64,000 bases of DNA, taken from assembly GCA_022414725.1 (NCBI GenBank), contig CM039467.1:16192043-16256042 (forward strand), written 5' to 3'. The translations under genes and the position numbers were made by a program. Below the pieces are notes generated by a model. The model was not told the origin of the DNA, did not search any database, and saw only the letters and a program-made list of their open reading frames with translations. The stretch comes from Microglena sp. YARC. Taxonomy: Eukaryota; Chlorophyta; Chlorophyceae; Chlamydomonadales; Chlamydomonadaceae. Below are positions 45,501 to 53,984 of this stretch, piece after piece. The first letter of the stretch is position 1. Each line of letters starts with the position of its first letter.

Positions 45501-48500
45501 AAACTCATACACGTAAGTCAATTTTATGCATAGTACGAACTCTTGGCCCCCCCCCTTGGGTGCCTGTTTGGTGGTGCCTGCCTGCTCTATTGGCAGGCAT
45601 CAATAGTGGGGCCTGCCTGCTTTTTGGCAGGCATTGATGGGGGTGCCTGCCTGCCTGTTATATTGGCATGCATTGCTGGTGGGGCCTGCCTGGTGGGGCC
45701 TGCCTGCTCTATTGGCAGGCATTGATTCCACCTTCTTTCTTCCTGCAAAAAAGCACCTGGGCCAATGCACTGAACTGTTTCCACATAAGCATATCAACAC
45801 ATTTTGGTAGCATGATGAAGAATTAAATTGTAGTTTAATTGTTACATGGTAGCATGAAGAAGAATTGAATTGTAGTTAAATTGTTACATGGTAGCATGAT
45901 GAAGAATTAAATGGTAGTTTAATTGTTACATGGTAGCATGGTGAAGAATTGTAGTTTAATTGTTACATGGTGTTGCAGCCATCTGGGCTCCTCACCGTCT
46001 TCCAATTCCTAGTCCCCCCGTGCGGTACCCACGGAAGCCAGGGAGCACATGAAGCAGTTTGTGTAGTGCTAAGACTTCCTGGACGAGGAATCCTAGACAT
46101 ACCTTAGTTGATGCAATAGGAACAGCCTTCTGACGGTGTTGTCTGGGGACCTCCTGTCGACAGCTTCCTTAATCCACGCCGACTTGGTGAACTGCTTCAA
46201 ATATATGTATAGTACGCCTTAGGTTGAGGGTGCCAGCCCATTTGCTTTCACTGAGGCCAACCACCAAGTGTACTGCTTTCTTTCTTTCTTTCTGTTGCAA
46301 ATTAAAACTGAGGGGGTCTAGATGGTTGGTGTACTGCTTTCTTTCTTTCTGTTGTGAATTGATACTGAGGACACCGAGATGGTTGGTGTGCTGCTTTTTT
46401 TCTTTCTGTTGTGAATTGATACTGAGGAGACCGAGATGGTTGGTGTACTGCTTTCTTTCTTTCTGTTGTGAATTGATACTGAGGACACCGAGATGGTTGG
46501 TGTACTGCTTTCTTTCTTTCTGTTGTGAATTGATACTGAGGAGACCGAGATGGTTGGTGTACTGCTTTCTTTCTTTCTGTTGTGAATTGAAACTGAGGAG
46601 ACCGAGATGGTTGGTGTACTGCTTTCTTTCTTTCTGTTGTGAATTGATACTGAGGAGACCGAGATGGTTAGTGTACTGCTTTCTTTCTTTCTGTTGTGAA
46701 TTGATACTGAGGAGACCGAGATAGTTGGTGTACTGCTTTCTTTCTTTCTGTTGTGAGTTGATACTGAGGGGTCCAAGATGGTTGGTGTACTGCTTGCTTT
46801 CTTTCTGTTGTGAATTGAAACTGAGGGGGCCAAGATGGTCGGTGTACTGCTTTCTTTCTTTCTGTTGTGAATTGATACCGAGGGGTCCAAGATGGTTGAG
46901 GTACAAATGAGTCTGAGGATTGGAACGGGACTTGTTTTTTAGCTGAGCCCCCCCTTATGGGGGGCGGGATCCCCCCATCGCCACCCCGTCGTCCGTTTGT
47001 TTGTGCGACCGTGCGACCACACGAAGCCTGGCACGTCATCCAACTGTCTCGTAACTAACTGGCTTTGGTTAGCTCGATTCCGTTGCCAACACTCTCCGCC
47101 AATTTTCCGCTTCGCTTGCGACGCTGCCAAGGACTTTTCGGCCAACTTTGGGCTGCTCACCGTCGAGATAGTTCCCTTCGAGACGGTGAGCAGGCCATTC
47201 TTCCTAATCCAAGTGTCCCGCAGAAACCAGGAAGCATACCAAGCAGATTAGACAGTTTGAAGACTTGTCCATGTCGAATGAGATGGTCAAAAGCAGCTAA
47301 GGAGTCTGATATTGATATGGAGAAAAGATACGAAGAAAAAACTGAGATGGTGAAAAATATCACGTATATAATAAGACATCATTGAATTGGTGCACATAAT
47401 GGCTTGGTGTTGTTCATGGTGTGCTGGTGGCGCCCGTGGTTTGGTGTTGGCCATGGTGTGCTGGTGGCGCCCATGGTTTGGTGTTGCTCATGGACTCATG
47501 GTGTGCCGGTGGCACCCGTGGTTAGATGTTGCCCATGGTGTGGTGGTGGCGATGGTTTGGTGTTGCCCATGGTGTGCTGGTGGTAAAGACTAGGGTGTGG
47601 AAGGTTAGGCTGGATTCAAGGATGAGCTAATTGCTGAGCTAGTCCTCGTTAAGTTGATAAACAAGTGTGAGCCAATCGTTGAAAGAGACTTTATTTAGTT
47701 GTTTGGGGCCTTCTGAGGAAAGCAAGCAATGTGCTGTTTTTTTCCCGTGCGACACGTCTCAAATTGAGCGACTCGGTGTGTTGCGCTGCCCCCCCGATCT
47801 TTGCAGAGTGAGGGGTGGGCATTTCTGACTAGTTCAGCTGGACCCATGTGTCGCCATGCAACGATGGAATGGCGACGCGTCGCACAAAAAAATAGTGAAG
47901 AGTTGTGAACAGGCGCGCATAGCCAAGCCAAGCCAATAAGCGCAAGAGTTGTGAAAATGCGCAGAGCCAAGCCAAGCCAAGGAGCGCGAGAGTTGTGAAT
48001 AGGCGCACAGCCAAGCCTAAAAGCGCAAGCCTAGAAGCAGCTGCTTGAAGCCGAAAATAAAAACTGTGGTTCAGATCTTAGCCTATTAGAGAAAGGGTTT
48101 TAGGGTTTAGGCTTACCCGCTTTGTCAGCATAACATACCAAATGTACTCAATGCTATTTGATCCCCATGATGGTCAGCGGAACCTACTCTATCTAAGGTT
48201 CTTAATGCTATCTGATCTTCATTATGGTTAGCGGAACCTACTCTATCTAAGGTTCTCATTGCTATCGGATCAAATACCATCAAGTACCTTAAATAGAGTA
48301 TGTTCAGCTGACAATAATGGGGATTTGTCAGTGAGATGGTTAGGAGTCTGTTTGAGCCCGTTCCTTCAACGTGCATATTTTTTGGATTCATGGGCCCGTT
48401 ACTTACATAACTCCAAAAACACTCATGGGCTCATTACTGCAAAAAATGTACGTGCGTGGATTTTGAAGTAATGAGCCGGTACTTCGGACATGCATGGTTT

Positions 48501-48776
48501 TTGAAGTATGGAAATGAATCTATGACTTCAAAATGTGTGCGTAATTTTGAAGTCTTGGGCTTCAACAGGAATCACTTGTATCTTTTGCCTATGTGTAGGC
48601 AGCTTGTAGGCAACTCCCATGGCTGGCTATTCAGTCGCACCTACAGCCATCTGCGCTCGTTGAAGTTGGCAGGATACATGCAAAACATCTGCGAGCAGCA
48701 CCCCAAAGGCTACTTCTATCACTATGGTGCAACATTAGTACATTACATTACGTTTTCATCATCATACCATTGTTGA
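37502..48776 (+). CDS. Multi-exon gene, Q-rich protein with hnRNP Q acidic-domain-like repeats
   Basis: Seven exons (37502-37674, 37978-38618, 38845-39721, 41175-41322, 42582-42716, 43704-43852, 48599-48776) join in frame through GT-AG introns whose phases all agree. The product (~770 residues, N terminus incomplete) has a long S/P/Q/H-rich part, a polyQ segment, then two helical segments: LSPNILRRILKLL ... DFDDKVVLKM ... KNAAGYLDVAV, and LDNAIKSKLWMKWD ... LLNRLPLETATRRL ... NVRGCINSII. Both follow the pattern of the hnRNP Q acidic (NURR) domain, with a helix, an acidic D-D, an L-x-x-[LM]-P or similar turn, and a final N-x-x-x-[FYL]-[LI]. In known proteins this domain precedes RRMs; no RRM is seen. 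A role in RNA or protein binding is inferred only. The introns carry tandem copies of their own splice regions. Confidence 0.72.
37978..38618 (+). CDS. Exon b of the Q-rich gene
   Basis: The acceptor is placed at GATCGCAG because it restores the frame from exon a; it has a weak pyrimidine tract, so the true start could be elsewhere in 37780-37978. The donor is CAG/GTGAGG. Encodes an S/P/Q-rich stretch with a three-fold ~30 bp repeat (HGVSLPPHSPNGVS..., about 38418-38500) and ends in NYFNYSNP. Confidence 0.65.
38845..39721 (+). CDS. Exon c of the Q-rich gene
   Basis: The acceptor is a C-run followed by CAG; the donor is GGACAG/GTGTGT. 877 bp. Encodes an S/Q/N-rich prion-like stretch, a polyQ run with interspersed L and H (39415-39480), and the first helices of NURR-like segment 1 (CLSPNILRRILKLLK ... 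LQDFDDKVVLKM). Confidence 0.88.
39722..41174 (+). repeat. Intron c/d: tandem copies of the upstream exon end and donor in a GT-rich minisatellite
   Basis: The exon c end plus donor (AAGATGGTTGCTCTGATGGA, then CAG/GTGTG) recurs as AAGATGGTAGCYCTGATGGA-type copies at about 39770, 39863, 39950, 40195, 40282 and 40527, each leading into GTGTGTG and CCATGCATGTG words. The spacing is ~90 bp or multiples. The two copies before 41023 and 41175 (AAGATAGTGACCCTTATGTA, CAGATAATGGCCCTAATGTA, each followed by CAG/G) act as 3' splice-site regions. (TG)n and CATGCA repeats fill the rest. Confidence 0.85.
41023..41083 (+). pseudogene. Duplicated partial copy of exon d
   Basis: Repeats the first 61 bp of exon d (FGEAECVLM, then QGQLEGRLSSK) with a usable acceptor but no donor at its end, 152 bp upstream of the full exon. 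If included it would run into a stop. Probably non-functional or a poison exon. Confidence 0.75.
41175..41322 (+). CDS. Exon d of the Q-rich gene
   Basis: 148 bp. The first base completes the Arg codon begun in exon c. Encodes FGEAECVLMLEQLEGRL and KNAAGYLDVAVSGHIDAL, the second half of NURR-like segment 1. Donor is GCG/GTGGGT. Confidence 0.85.
41323..42581 (+). repeat. Intron d/e: exon-d copy, GATC minisatellite, SINE and C/CA tract
   Basis: 41444-41506 repeats the last 63 bp of exon d with about 92% identity, including the following GTGGGTGATGTGG donor region. A ~40 bp GAGGTGTGAGGTTGAGGG repeat flanks it. 41630-42440 is a minisatellite of ~20 bp units (GCGATCATGCTGAGTGTGG) with GATCAGGTGTA variants, split by the SINE at 41931. 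The intron ends with C and CA tracts at 42449-42550 and the acceptor CTGTCCAG. Confidence 0.85.
41931..42147 (-). mobile_element. tRNA-derived SINE, head type 1, inside the intron minisatellite
   Basis: Minus strand: A box TGGTCTAGTGGTAGA (from plus 42125 downward) and B box GGTTTGACTCCC (about 42071-42082), then the shared body TCAACCGCGATGGTAGCTTG and CGCCCCACCAGGC and an ATCATTACC end. GATCAGGTGTA flanks it on both sides (41920-41930, 42148-42158). That may be the target duplication, but it is also the local repeat unit. Confidence 0.85.
42582..42716 (+). CDS. Exon e of the Q-rich gene
   Basis: 135 bp, phase 0 both ends. Encodes MNPYSIQEVAQTTLNP and the start of NURR-like segment 2 (YYALDNAIKSKLWMKWDEH). 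Donor is TTG/GTGAGA. Confidence 0.85.
42717..43703 (+). repeat. Intron e/f: repeated donor-proximal units and exon-e end copies
   Basis: The first ~110 bp of the intron (GTGAGAGCGGCTCAGGATCA, CCTAGGAGTGGGCAGGGAA) recurs at about 42831, 42940, 43045 and 43158. Each unit starts with a donor-like GTGAGT, GTAAGT or GTGAGA. The last ~30 bp of exon e (GGATGAAGTGGGATGAGC) reappear at about 43295 and 43439 followed by GTTAGAGTG. G-rich runs lie between. Confidence 0.85.
43704..43852 (+). CDS. Exon f of the Q-rich gene
   Basis: 149 bp after TGTCCTGCAG. Encodes AIVQLLNRLPLETATRRLKE and NVRGCINSIICPR, the core and final helix of NURR-like segment 2. Donor is ATCTC/GTAAGCG, phase 2. Confidence 0.85.
43853..44265 (+). 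repeat. Minisatellite grown from the exon f 5' splice site
   Basis: About eleven units of ~41-45 bp of the form GTAAGCGTTACCCTGCAAGC then TCCTGTTGAGAGAGG. The first two repeats keep the exon end and donor (GACGATCTC/GTAAGCG at 43853 and 43896). Later ones carry ATAAGCG or ACAAGCG in place of the donor, except near 44132 (GTAAGCG) and 44175 (GTATGCG). Confidence 0.88.
44395..44606 (-). mobile_element. tRNA-derived SINE, head type 1, with 11 bp target duplication
   Basis: Minus strand: A box TGGTCTAGTGGTA (plus 44572-44584), B box GGTTCGACTC (plus 44531-44540), the shared body, and an ATCATTACC end. AATGCAGCACA flanks both sides exactly (44384-44394, 44607-44617). Nearly identical to the copy at 41931, so both are probably recent. 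Confidence 0.92.
44637..44860 (+). repeat. Dispersed ~215 bp repeat, copy 1
   Basis: Landmarks shared with three other copies: GCAGAGCCCCCCCTT/GGGGGGCGGG hairpin, GACCACACGAAGC, GTCTCGTAA, CTGGCTTTGGTC, GATTCCGCT, AACACTCTCC, GTCGCTTGCGACGC and CTAGGACTTG. Confidence 0.8.
45350..45408 (-). repeat. Dispersed ~60 bp repeat (TTGGGCAAGTCCCTT family)
   Basis: Reverse complement carries GGTTGGGCAAGTCCCTT, GGCCTACCCCTGGACTG and TAACATACATAC, matching the copies at 50760, 54530 and 55480-55835. Confidence 0.75.
45570..45728. repeat. Tandem GCCTGCC ... GGCAGGC array, each unit a hairpin
   Basis: About four units of ~48 bp. In most, GCCTGCC and GGCAGGC flank a ~10 base loop (CTGCTCTATT), so each unit can fold on its own. 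Confidence 0.85.
45800..45972. repeat. Tandem ~47 bp AT-rich array
   Basis: Four units containing GGTAGCATGATGAAGAATT and GTAGTTTAATTGTTACATG. One unit is shortened. Confidence 0.9.
46262..46905. repeat. 57 bp tandem array (about 11 units)
   Basis: Unit: GATGGTTGGTGTACTGC, TTTCTTTCTTTCTGTTGTG, AATTGATACTGAGGAGACCGA. The period is a multiple of three, so stop-free frames of 166-245 codons appear on both strands. They encode only a repeated 19-residue unit and are not supported as genes. Confidence 0.95.
46940..47135 (+). repeat. Dispersed ~215 bp repeat, copy 2
   Basis: Same landmarks as copy 1 in the same orientation: GAGCCCCCCCTT/GGGGGGCGGG, GACCACACGAAGCC, GTCTCGTAACTAACTGGC, AACACTCTCCGCCAATTTTC, CGCTTGCGACGCTGCC. 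Confidence 0.85.
47385..47590. repeat. ~38 bp GGTGTGCTGGTGGCG array
   Basis: Five irregular units of GGTTTGGTGTTGCCCATGG and GTGTGCTGGTGGCGCCC. Confidence 0.85.
47880..48035. repeat. ~58 bp GCCAAGCCAAGCC array
   Basis: Three units of GCGCAAGAGTTGTGAA, AATGCGCAGAGCCAAGCC. Confidence 0.85.
48125..48295. repeat. ~63 bp tandem repeat, 2-3 units
   Basis: AATGCTATTTGATCC ... GCGGAACCTACTCTATC, TAAGGTTCT occurs twice closely and once degenerate. Confidence 0.85.
48599..48776 (+). CDS. Candidate last exon of the Q-rich gene
   Basis: After CTATGTGTAG the first base completes the Ser codon left open by exon f. The frame then reads QLVGNSHGWLFSRTYSHLR, SLKLAGYMQNICEQHPKGYF and ends at TGA 48774. It fits the phase and looks coding, but no domain is recognised and the intron would be 4.7 kb. 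Confidence 0.5.
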
Positions 48777-49019
48777 CCCAAGACAAGCCCGTCCCACAAC
48801 ATCCGGGAGGGGTCTTCCAACTTATCCTCAGAATAATATAAAAAGGCACAATTTCCTTTCCTTCAATATAATGTTTGACACATTGGGAGGTTTAGAGAAA
48901 TACATCCCGTTTGTATCCTACATTATTTTCAGCCTCACGAGAGCCCCAAGAATCATCTAACTTCAGGGGTCTAAAGCTAAACAAGCTACAAGAACTCACA
49001 CAAAACAAAAACTACACTA
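48777..49019. other. 3' flank of the gene
   Basis: AT-rich, nothing recognised. AATATAATGT and AATAATATAAAA words could act in 3' end formation but are not diagnostic. Confidence 0.35.
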
Positions 49020-49029
49020 AACAAAAAAA

Positions 49030-49545
49030 TACAGATTGTAATCACACTTGGAGGGGGGGATGAGACCTGTGTGGCTGTATTGCTATATGATCCGCACTCA
49101 TGTCTGATAGAAGTGGCAATCCGGGCAAAGATCCGTACAAAGAACAATGGGGAGGGGGGGAAGGATATTTGGCAGTAGGGCTAAACGATCCGTATTAGCG
49201 TATGATAGAATTGGTGATTTGGGCAAAGATCCGTACTAGGAACTGTGAGGAGGGGGAAGGATTCGAGGCTGTAGTGCTATACAATCAGTACCTATGTCTG
49301 ATAGAAGTGGACGATCCGGGCAAAGATCCTTACTAATGTCTGATAGAAGTAAACGATTGGGGCCAAGACCCGTACTAAGAATTGTGGGGAGGGGCTAGGA
49401 TCTGAGGCTGTAGTGCTGTACAATCCATACTAATGGGTAGTGGGTAGGATCTGTGGCTGTAGTGCTATACAATCCGTTATAATGGAGAGGGAGTAGGATC
49501 CGTGGCTGTAGTGCTGTACAATCCGAATTTTTTTATATGGAAGTG
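49030..49545. repeat. ~95 bp tandem array
   Basis: Units combine GGGCAAAGATCCGTACT, GGGGAGGGGGAAGGAT and CTGTAGTGCTATACAATCC with TGTCTGATAGAAGTGG. About five to six irregular copies, the last ones shortened. Confidence 0.85.
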
Positions 49546-49639
49546 TGTGATCCACCCACCTAAATATGTAGCACATTTAGTCCTTCGGGCTCACTACGAG
49601 ATGGGTTCCACCCACATAGATATGCAGCACACAAAGGAG

Positions 49640-50480
49640 TTCTTGCCTTTGAGCTTGTCTGGCTTGGCCTTGCCATTTGCCACCGCTTATATTACGCTCC
49701 TTTAGCAAAAGGTCACTATCTCGATTGTTTCAACTGCCTTGGCTCTTCCCAGGCTGTGCGGGGTTCTTGCTTTTGAGCATGCTTGGCTTGGCCTTGCCAT
49801 TTGCCACCCCTTATACTACACTCATGTAGCAAAAGGTCACTATCACGATTGTTTCAACAGCCTTGGCTCTTCTCAGGCTGTGGGAAGGTCTTGCCTTTGA
49901 GCGTGCCTGGCCCAGCCTTGCCATGTGCCACCGCTTATACTATGCTCCTCTAGCCACCTCAGGCTCTCCTGTCTAAGATGGGCAAAGTTACTATCAAGAT
50001 TGTTTCAACTGCCTTGGCTATTATCAGGCTATGGGGAGTTCTCGCCTTAGGGCCCGCTTGGCTTAGCTTTGCCTTGTGTCATCTCTTGTGGTACGCTCCT
50101 CTAGCCACCTCAGCATGAGTAACAGATCATTCTCGCGATCGTTTCAATTGCCTTGTCTCTTCTTAGGCTTTGAGAAGTACATGCCCTTGAGTATGCCTTG
50201 TCTTGCCATGGGCCATCAATTGTGTTGCGCTCTTATAGGCTCCTTAGGCTGGCCTGCCTCAAGTGCGCAACAGATCATTGTCGCGCTTGTTTGTTTGGTC
50301 TTATGGGGGGGAGAGAGAGAGAGAGGGAGAGCTCGTCTTGCCATAATTTCAATTGCCTAGGCTCATCTCGGTAAGTTTTAATGTTCAGGGCTCATTTCAA
50401 TTGCCCGGGCCTGTCTCGCTGTGGTTTCAATTGCGTTGGCCCGTCTCGCCATCGTGCAATTGACTAGGCTCGTTTCAATT
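49640..50480. repeat. ~130-140 bp tandem array with degenerate tail
   Basis: Five copies of a unit with CTTGCCTTTGAGC, TTGGCTTGGCCTTGCC, ACGCTCCT(T/C)TAGC, GATTGTTTCAACTGCCTTGG and CTTCTCAGGCTGTG, starting near 49640, 49765, 49890, 50035 and 50155. The tail (50330-50480) retains only the GTTTCAATTGC word. Confidence 0.88.
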
Positions 50481-50485
50481 GGGAC

Positions 50486-50509
50486 AAGGGGGGGGGGGGG
50501 GGGGGGGGT
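50486..50509. repeat. Poly-G tract
   Basis: More than 20 consecutive G. Confidence 0.95.
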
Positions 50510-50759
50510 ATCATTAACTACGTTTTGTCTTACCCATGTGAGTATTTACATGCTCGTATCATTGCTAGAGGGAGGTCAACAACAAAGCTTTAGAAGACTT
50601 AAAAAAAATTACACAGCGCCTCCTAACATAGGACAGAACGTGTACACGTACAACGTCCGTCCGTAGTATACTATCGGTCCATGTACACGTACACTGCCCA
50701 CTTGGAGCCAAAACTTCGCTTGAAGTCAGTGGAATCCTATGCCTATTAACATGAATAAA

Positions 50760-50817
50760 TGTATGTTGACAGTCTAGGGGGTAGCCAAATAGGCTGAAGA
50801 GACTTGCCCAACCTGCA
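50760..50817 (-). repeat. Dispersed ~60 bp repeat (TTGGGCAAGTCCCTT family)
   Basis: Reverse complement reads GGTTGGGCAAGTCTCTTC, GGCTACCCCCTAGACTG. Same family as 45350, 54530 and 55480-55835. Confidence 0.8.
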
Positions 50818-50954
50818 AACATGAATAAATACAATAAATATTTAGGGTGCATCCTACATGATGTGTATTGAAGACTATTGTACTACCATCAAATGGCGTC
50901 CTACATAGTTGGAAGTTGAGTCGGCTTTTCTAGGGTATAATTGATGGCTGGACG

Positions 50955-51150
50955 TTTGGCTTGTGCATGTTCCTTGTGCACAGCTTGGACGTTCTGTGTG
51001 CACCGCTTGAAGTTCCGTGTGCACACCTTGACGTCCCGTGTGCACAGCATACATTGAAGTTAAGTGTGCACAGCTTGGAAGTTATGTGAGGACACATTGA
51101 AGTTCAGTGTGCTCACCTTGGAAGCTCGGTGTGCACAATGTGGAGAGCAG
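50955..51150. repeat. ~27 bp GTGTGCACAGCTTGGA array
   Basis: About seven units of GTTC(C/T)GTGTGCACAGCTTG with variation. Confidence 0.88.
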
Positions 51151-51339
51151 TGTCATGCTTGGAATCTTACATATTTGGAGTGGGGGTGTATAGTTGATAT
51201 GTGGAGGACGAGGAAGAGGTGTATTGTACTGCCTCTATATTATTGGTCCTTGATTGATTGGGATCGCGTGAGAATAGTGAGAATACATGCCCACGTGGTT
51301 GGAAGTACTTGAAGGTGTGCCTTCGCCTGGTGGATTTTG

Positions 51340-51505
51340 TTCGGTCGGATTGGAGTGCACTACATAGTTTTTTACGTGCATCTACTACATGGTATCTAAG
51401 CTAGATTGGAGCGCACTACACCCCTTTTCGTGCAACTAGTAGCCATATTGTATTGCTTAGCTGGTTTGGAGCGCACTACACCGTTTTTCGTGTAGCAACT
51501 TATGG
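51340..51505. repeat. ~65 bp tandem repeat, three units
   Basis: GGATTGGAGTGCACTACA, TTTTTCGTGCAACT, GTAGC and similar, three times. Confidence 0.85.
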
Positions 51506-51805
51506 TGCTGACCATGGTGTTGAGTCTGCGTGGTGCTTCTATAATAATTGTAGTGTTGCTAGTCTCAACAACCAAATGATGGTGCTAATTGTGATTATTA
51601 AGTATATAAGTTGTCCTAGGTCGTGTATGCCTCTGAGGGTCAACTTGGCTAGGCCCAAAATAATATTCCACTATTGTTTACACGATTATTCTTGTTCATT
51701 TAGAGGAACTCTTATTGCAGAGGAGAAGCCTACTCTGCCTGATGCCGAATTATGGACTACTTTTAGGAAAGCCGTTTGGTGAACTTACAATTGACTTTTC
51801 TAGTG
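51506..51805. other. Unique spacer, nothing recognised
   Basis: A 109-codon frame covers 51453-51782 but starts inside the tandem repeat and shows no domain. Confidence 0.35.
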
Positions 51806-52012
51806 ATTGGCGGAGCCCTTTCCCTTTAGGGTCATCCCGTTGTCCGATGACGAGCGACTGAGACGTAGCCTGACATGTCAGCCAACTGTCTCACAACTAA
51901 CTGGCTTTGGTCCGATTGATTCCGTTGCCACCTGTCGCTTTGATAAAACTCTCTACCAATATTCTGTGTTGCTTGTGACGCTGCCTAGGACTTGTTTTCC
52001 TTGTTCTTCTGT
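51806..52012 (+). repeat. Dispersed ~215 bp repeat, copy 3
   Basis: GTAGCCTGACATGTCAGCC, AACTGTCTCACAACTAACTG, GCTTTGGTCCGATTGATTCC, CACCTGTCGCT, CTTGTGACGCTGCCTAGGAC. Same orientation as the others. Confidence 0.85.
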
Positions 52013-52109
52013 AGTAATTAATGTAAATATGTTGAGCCCAATCGAATCCCGAAGTGAGTCCATCCCTAGCCCTTGATGGCATGTGGTCTATGATGCAAGT
52101 TATGCTTGC

Positions 52110-52300
52110 CTTTGACTTTACCCTTACCCTAGGCGTTTACCCATTTGTCCGACCATCCATCCGTCAGACCGCGATGAAGCCTGACACGTCAGCCAACGGT
52201 CTCGTGACTAACTCGCTTCCGCTGCCACCTGTCGCTCCGTCGTGATCACTCTCCGCCAATTTGTAGCGTCACATGCGACGCGGCATAGAACTTGTTTTCT
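52110..52300 (+). repeat. Dispersed ~215 bp repeat, copy 4
   Basis: GATGAAGCCTGACACGTCAG, CCAACGGTCTCGTGACTAAC, CCACCTGTCGCTCCG, CACTCTCCGCCAATTTG, ATGCGACGCGGCATAG. Confidence 0.85.
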
Positions 52301-52619
52301 TTCCGTTGGACCAGACCAACCTCAAACCAACGGGGAATGGTGATGCAAGATGAGCTTGATGCAGATATATCTCATGATTGAGGAGCTACAAGAGTTTGCA
52401 GGCCAGGCAGTGAAGAAAGGGAGGAAGGTGGGGAGGTTGTATTGGATTGGATTGTAACATGCTATGGGCATCCCAGACCCCTGCTTGACCTTGAACTTGG
52501 GTACATGGCTCCAGACTTTGGGGCTACTCGCCGTCTTCGACAGTAGCATTACGGTATCAAAGCTAAGTATTATTATCAAAATATATTTGATCCAATCTCT
52601 TCATACTATCATTGATAAA

Positions 52620-52985
52620 CAAAGGTAACTTCTCAGAACCCTTCTCGGAATACCAGGCATAACTTCCAGGGATATAATTGACATCCCAAACCCCTTCTCG
52701 AAATACCAAACATAACATATTGGGGAATTTACGAGACAGAACTTCACGGAATATACCGGACATCCCAGACCCCTTCTCGGAATACCAGACATAACGTCCA
52801 GGAATATACCAGGCATCCCATACCTTTCTCGAATTACCACACAACCCTCGGGGAATACCGGTATACTAGGCAGAACTTCCCGGTATATACCAGGCATCCC
52901 AGACACCTTCTCAATATGAGGACAGAGTTTCCCAGAATATACCAGACATCCCAGAACCCATCTCAGAATACCAGACATCCTCATG
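52620..52985. repeat. ~62 bp tandem array
   Basis: About six units of CCCTTCTCGGAATACCAG, ACATAACTTCCAGGAATATA, CCAGGCATCCCAGAC with substitutions. Antisense frames across it are artefacts. Confidence 0.88.
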
Positions 52986-53114
52986 ATCAGCTGCAAGATA
53001 AGAGTTTGCTTGCCGAGCAGTGAAGAAATAGTGGGAAGTGGGGAGCTTGGATGGGATTGTTACAGGGGTTTTCAGCCAACTCTGGGCTGCTCACCGTCTT
53101 CCGAGTCCCCACCG

Positions 53115-53255
53115 AATTACAAGTGTAAACCATTATGTAACCCATCCCCACAGGTGTGGCCAAAGGCCAAACGGGCACCATAGTACGGTGCCCGTTTGGC
53201 CTTTGGCCACACCTGTTTGGGGCTGGGTTACATAATGGTTTACACTTTGTAATTA
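53115..53255. repeat. ~140 bp near-perfect foldback palindrome
   Basis: Arms of about 65-70 bp face each other around the 7 base loop ATAGTAC (53180-53186). The inner ~28 bp on each side (ending GGCACC, starting GGTGCC) are perfectly complementary. Farther out a few bases are unpaired (53143-53152 against 53215-53224), then GTGTAAACCATTATGTAACC pairs again. Confidence 0.92.
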
Positions 53256-53257
53256 CC

Positions 53258-53335
53258 CCCCCCCCCCCCCCTTCCTTCCCTCCCGTTGGCCACACCTGTT
53301 TTGGGCTGGGTTACAAAATAGTTTATGCCGGTTTT
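53258..53335. repeat. Poly-C tract and third arm of the foldback
   Basis: A C tract (about 53257-53270) and CTTCCTTCCCTCCC separate the palindrome from a further partial copy of its right arm, GTTGGCCACACCTG, TTTTGGGCTGGGTTACAAAA (53285-53326). Confidence 0.85.
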
Positions 53336-53980
53336 CTCTGCAGTGCATGCAGGTGCATGCAACTTCAAACACTGACGGACGCACATCCCTTGCGATGTCT
53401 CCCTTATGCACCCACAACCGCCACACACACACACCACCTACTTTTCCTGACCCCCTCCCCCCCCCCCACCCCCACCCCCACCCCCACCCCCACCACCAGT
53501 TATCTCCATGCCCACCCCACCCAACCATGTACCCCCAGTCCCCACCCACAAACATACTCCCTTACTCTTCCTGACATATTTCCTGACTCCATCCCTTCCC
53601 CCACTCCAGCCGTCCCACCAGCCCCAATCCTCTCCCCTCCCTCCTACATGCACCCACCAGCACCAGCACACATACTCCCTTTCTGCCCCCCTCCACTTCA
53701 GCTGTGGCTTTGCCATAGCTGAAAGGCAAACGGGACGAAGAGCAGGCTGCAATCCAACCCATCGACAACGTTTGCGAAACGTTTGCGCATAATCCGACTC
53801 CGCTAAAAGCGTCGGACCTGCTTCCCTGCCACCTCAGCTGTGATCGATAGTCGACCCCACTGAAAAAATGAACCTGCGCAATCGAATCTGTACATAACTG
53901 AAGCTTCTTCTTAGCGAGCATGTATTCAGTTCGGCCGAAGAACAATCCTACTCACCGCAACTGCTCCCGAAGTCAACTCG
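53336..53980. other. C/CA-rich spacer
   Basis: 53400-53700 is strongly C-rich with (CCCCCA)n at 53460-53495. No gene is seen. Confidence 0.45.
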
Positions 53981-53984
53981 ATCT

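Larger units (their letters stand above)
44266..48598 (+). other. Remainder of the last intron
   Basis: Filled with SINE, dispersed repeats and tandem arrays listed separately. The pairing of the donor at 43853 with the acceptor at 48599 is supported by phase and by the open frame that follows, not by direct evidence. Confidence 0.5.

Noticed and set aside
46169..46906. Apparent repeat protein of 166-245 codons on both strands
   Set aside because: The 57 bp unit is a multiple of three and stop-free in several frames on both strands, so openness is automatic. No non-repeat domain flanks it.
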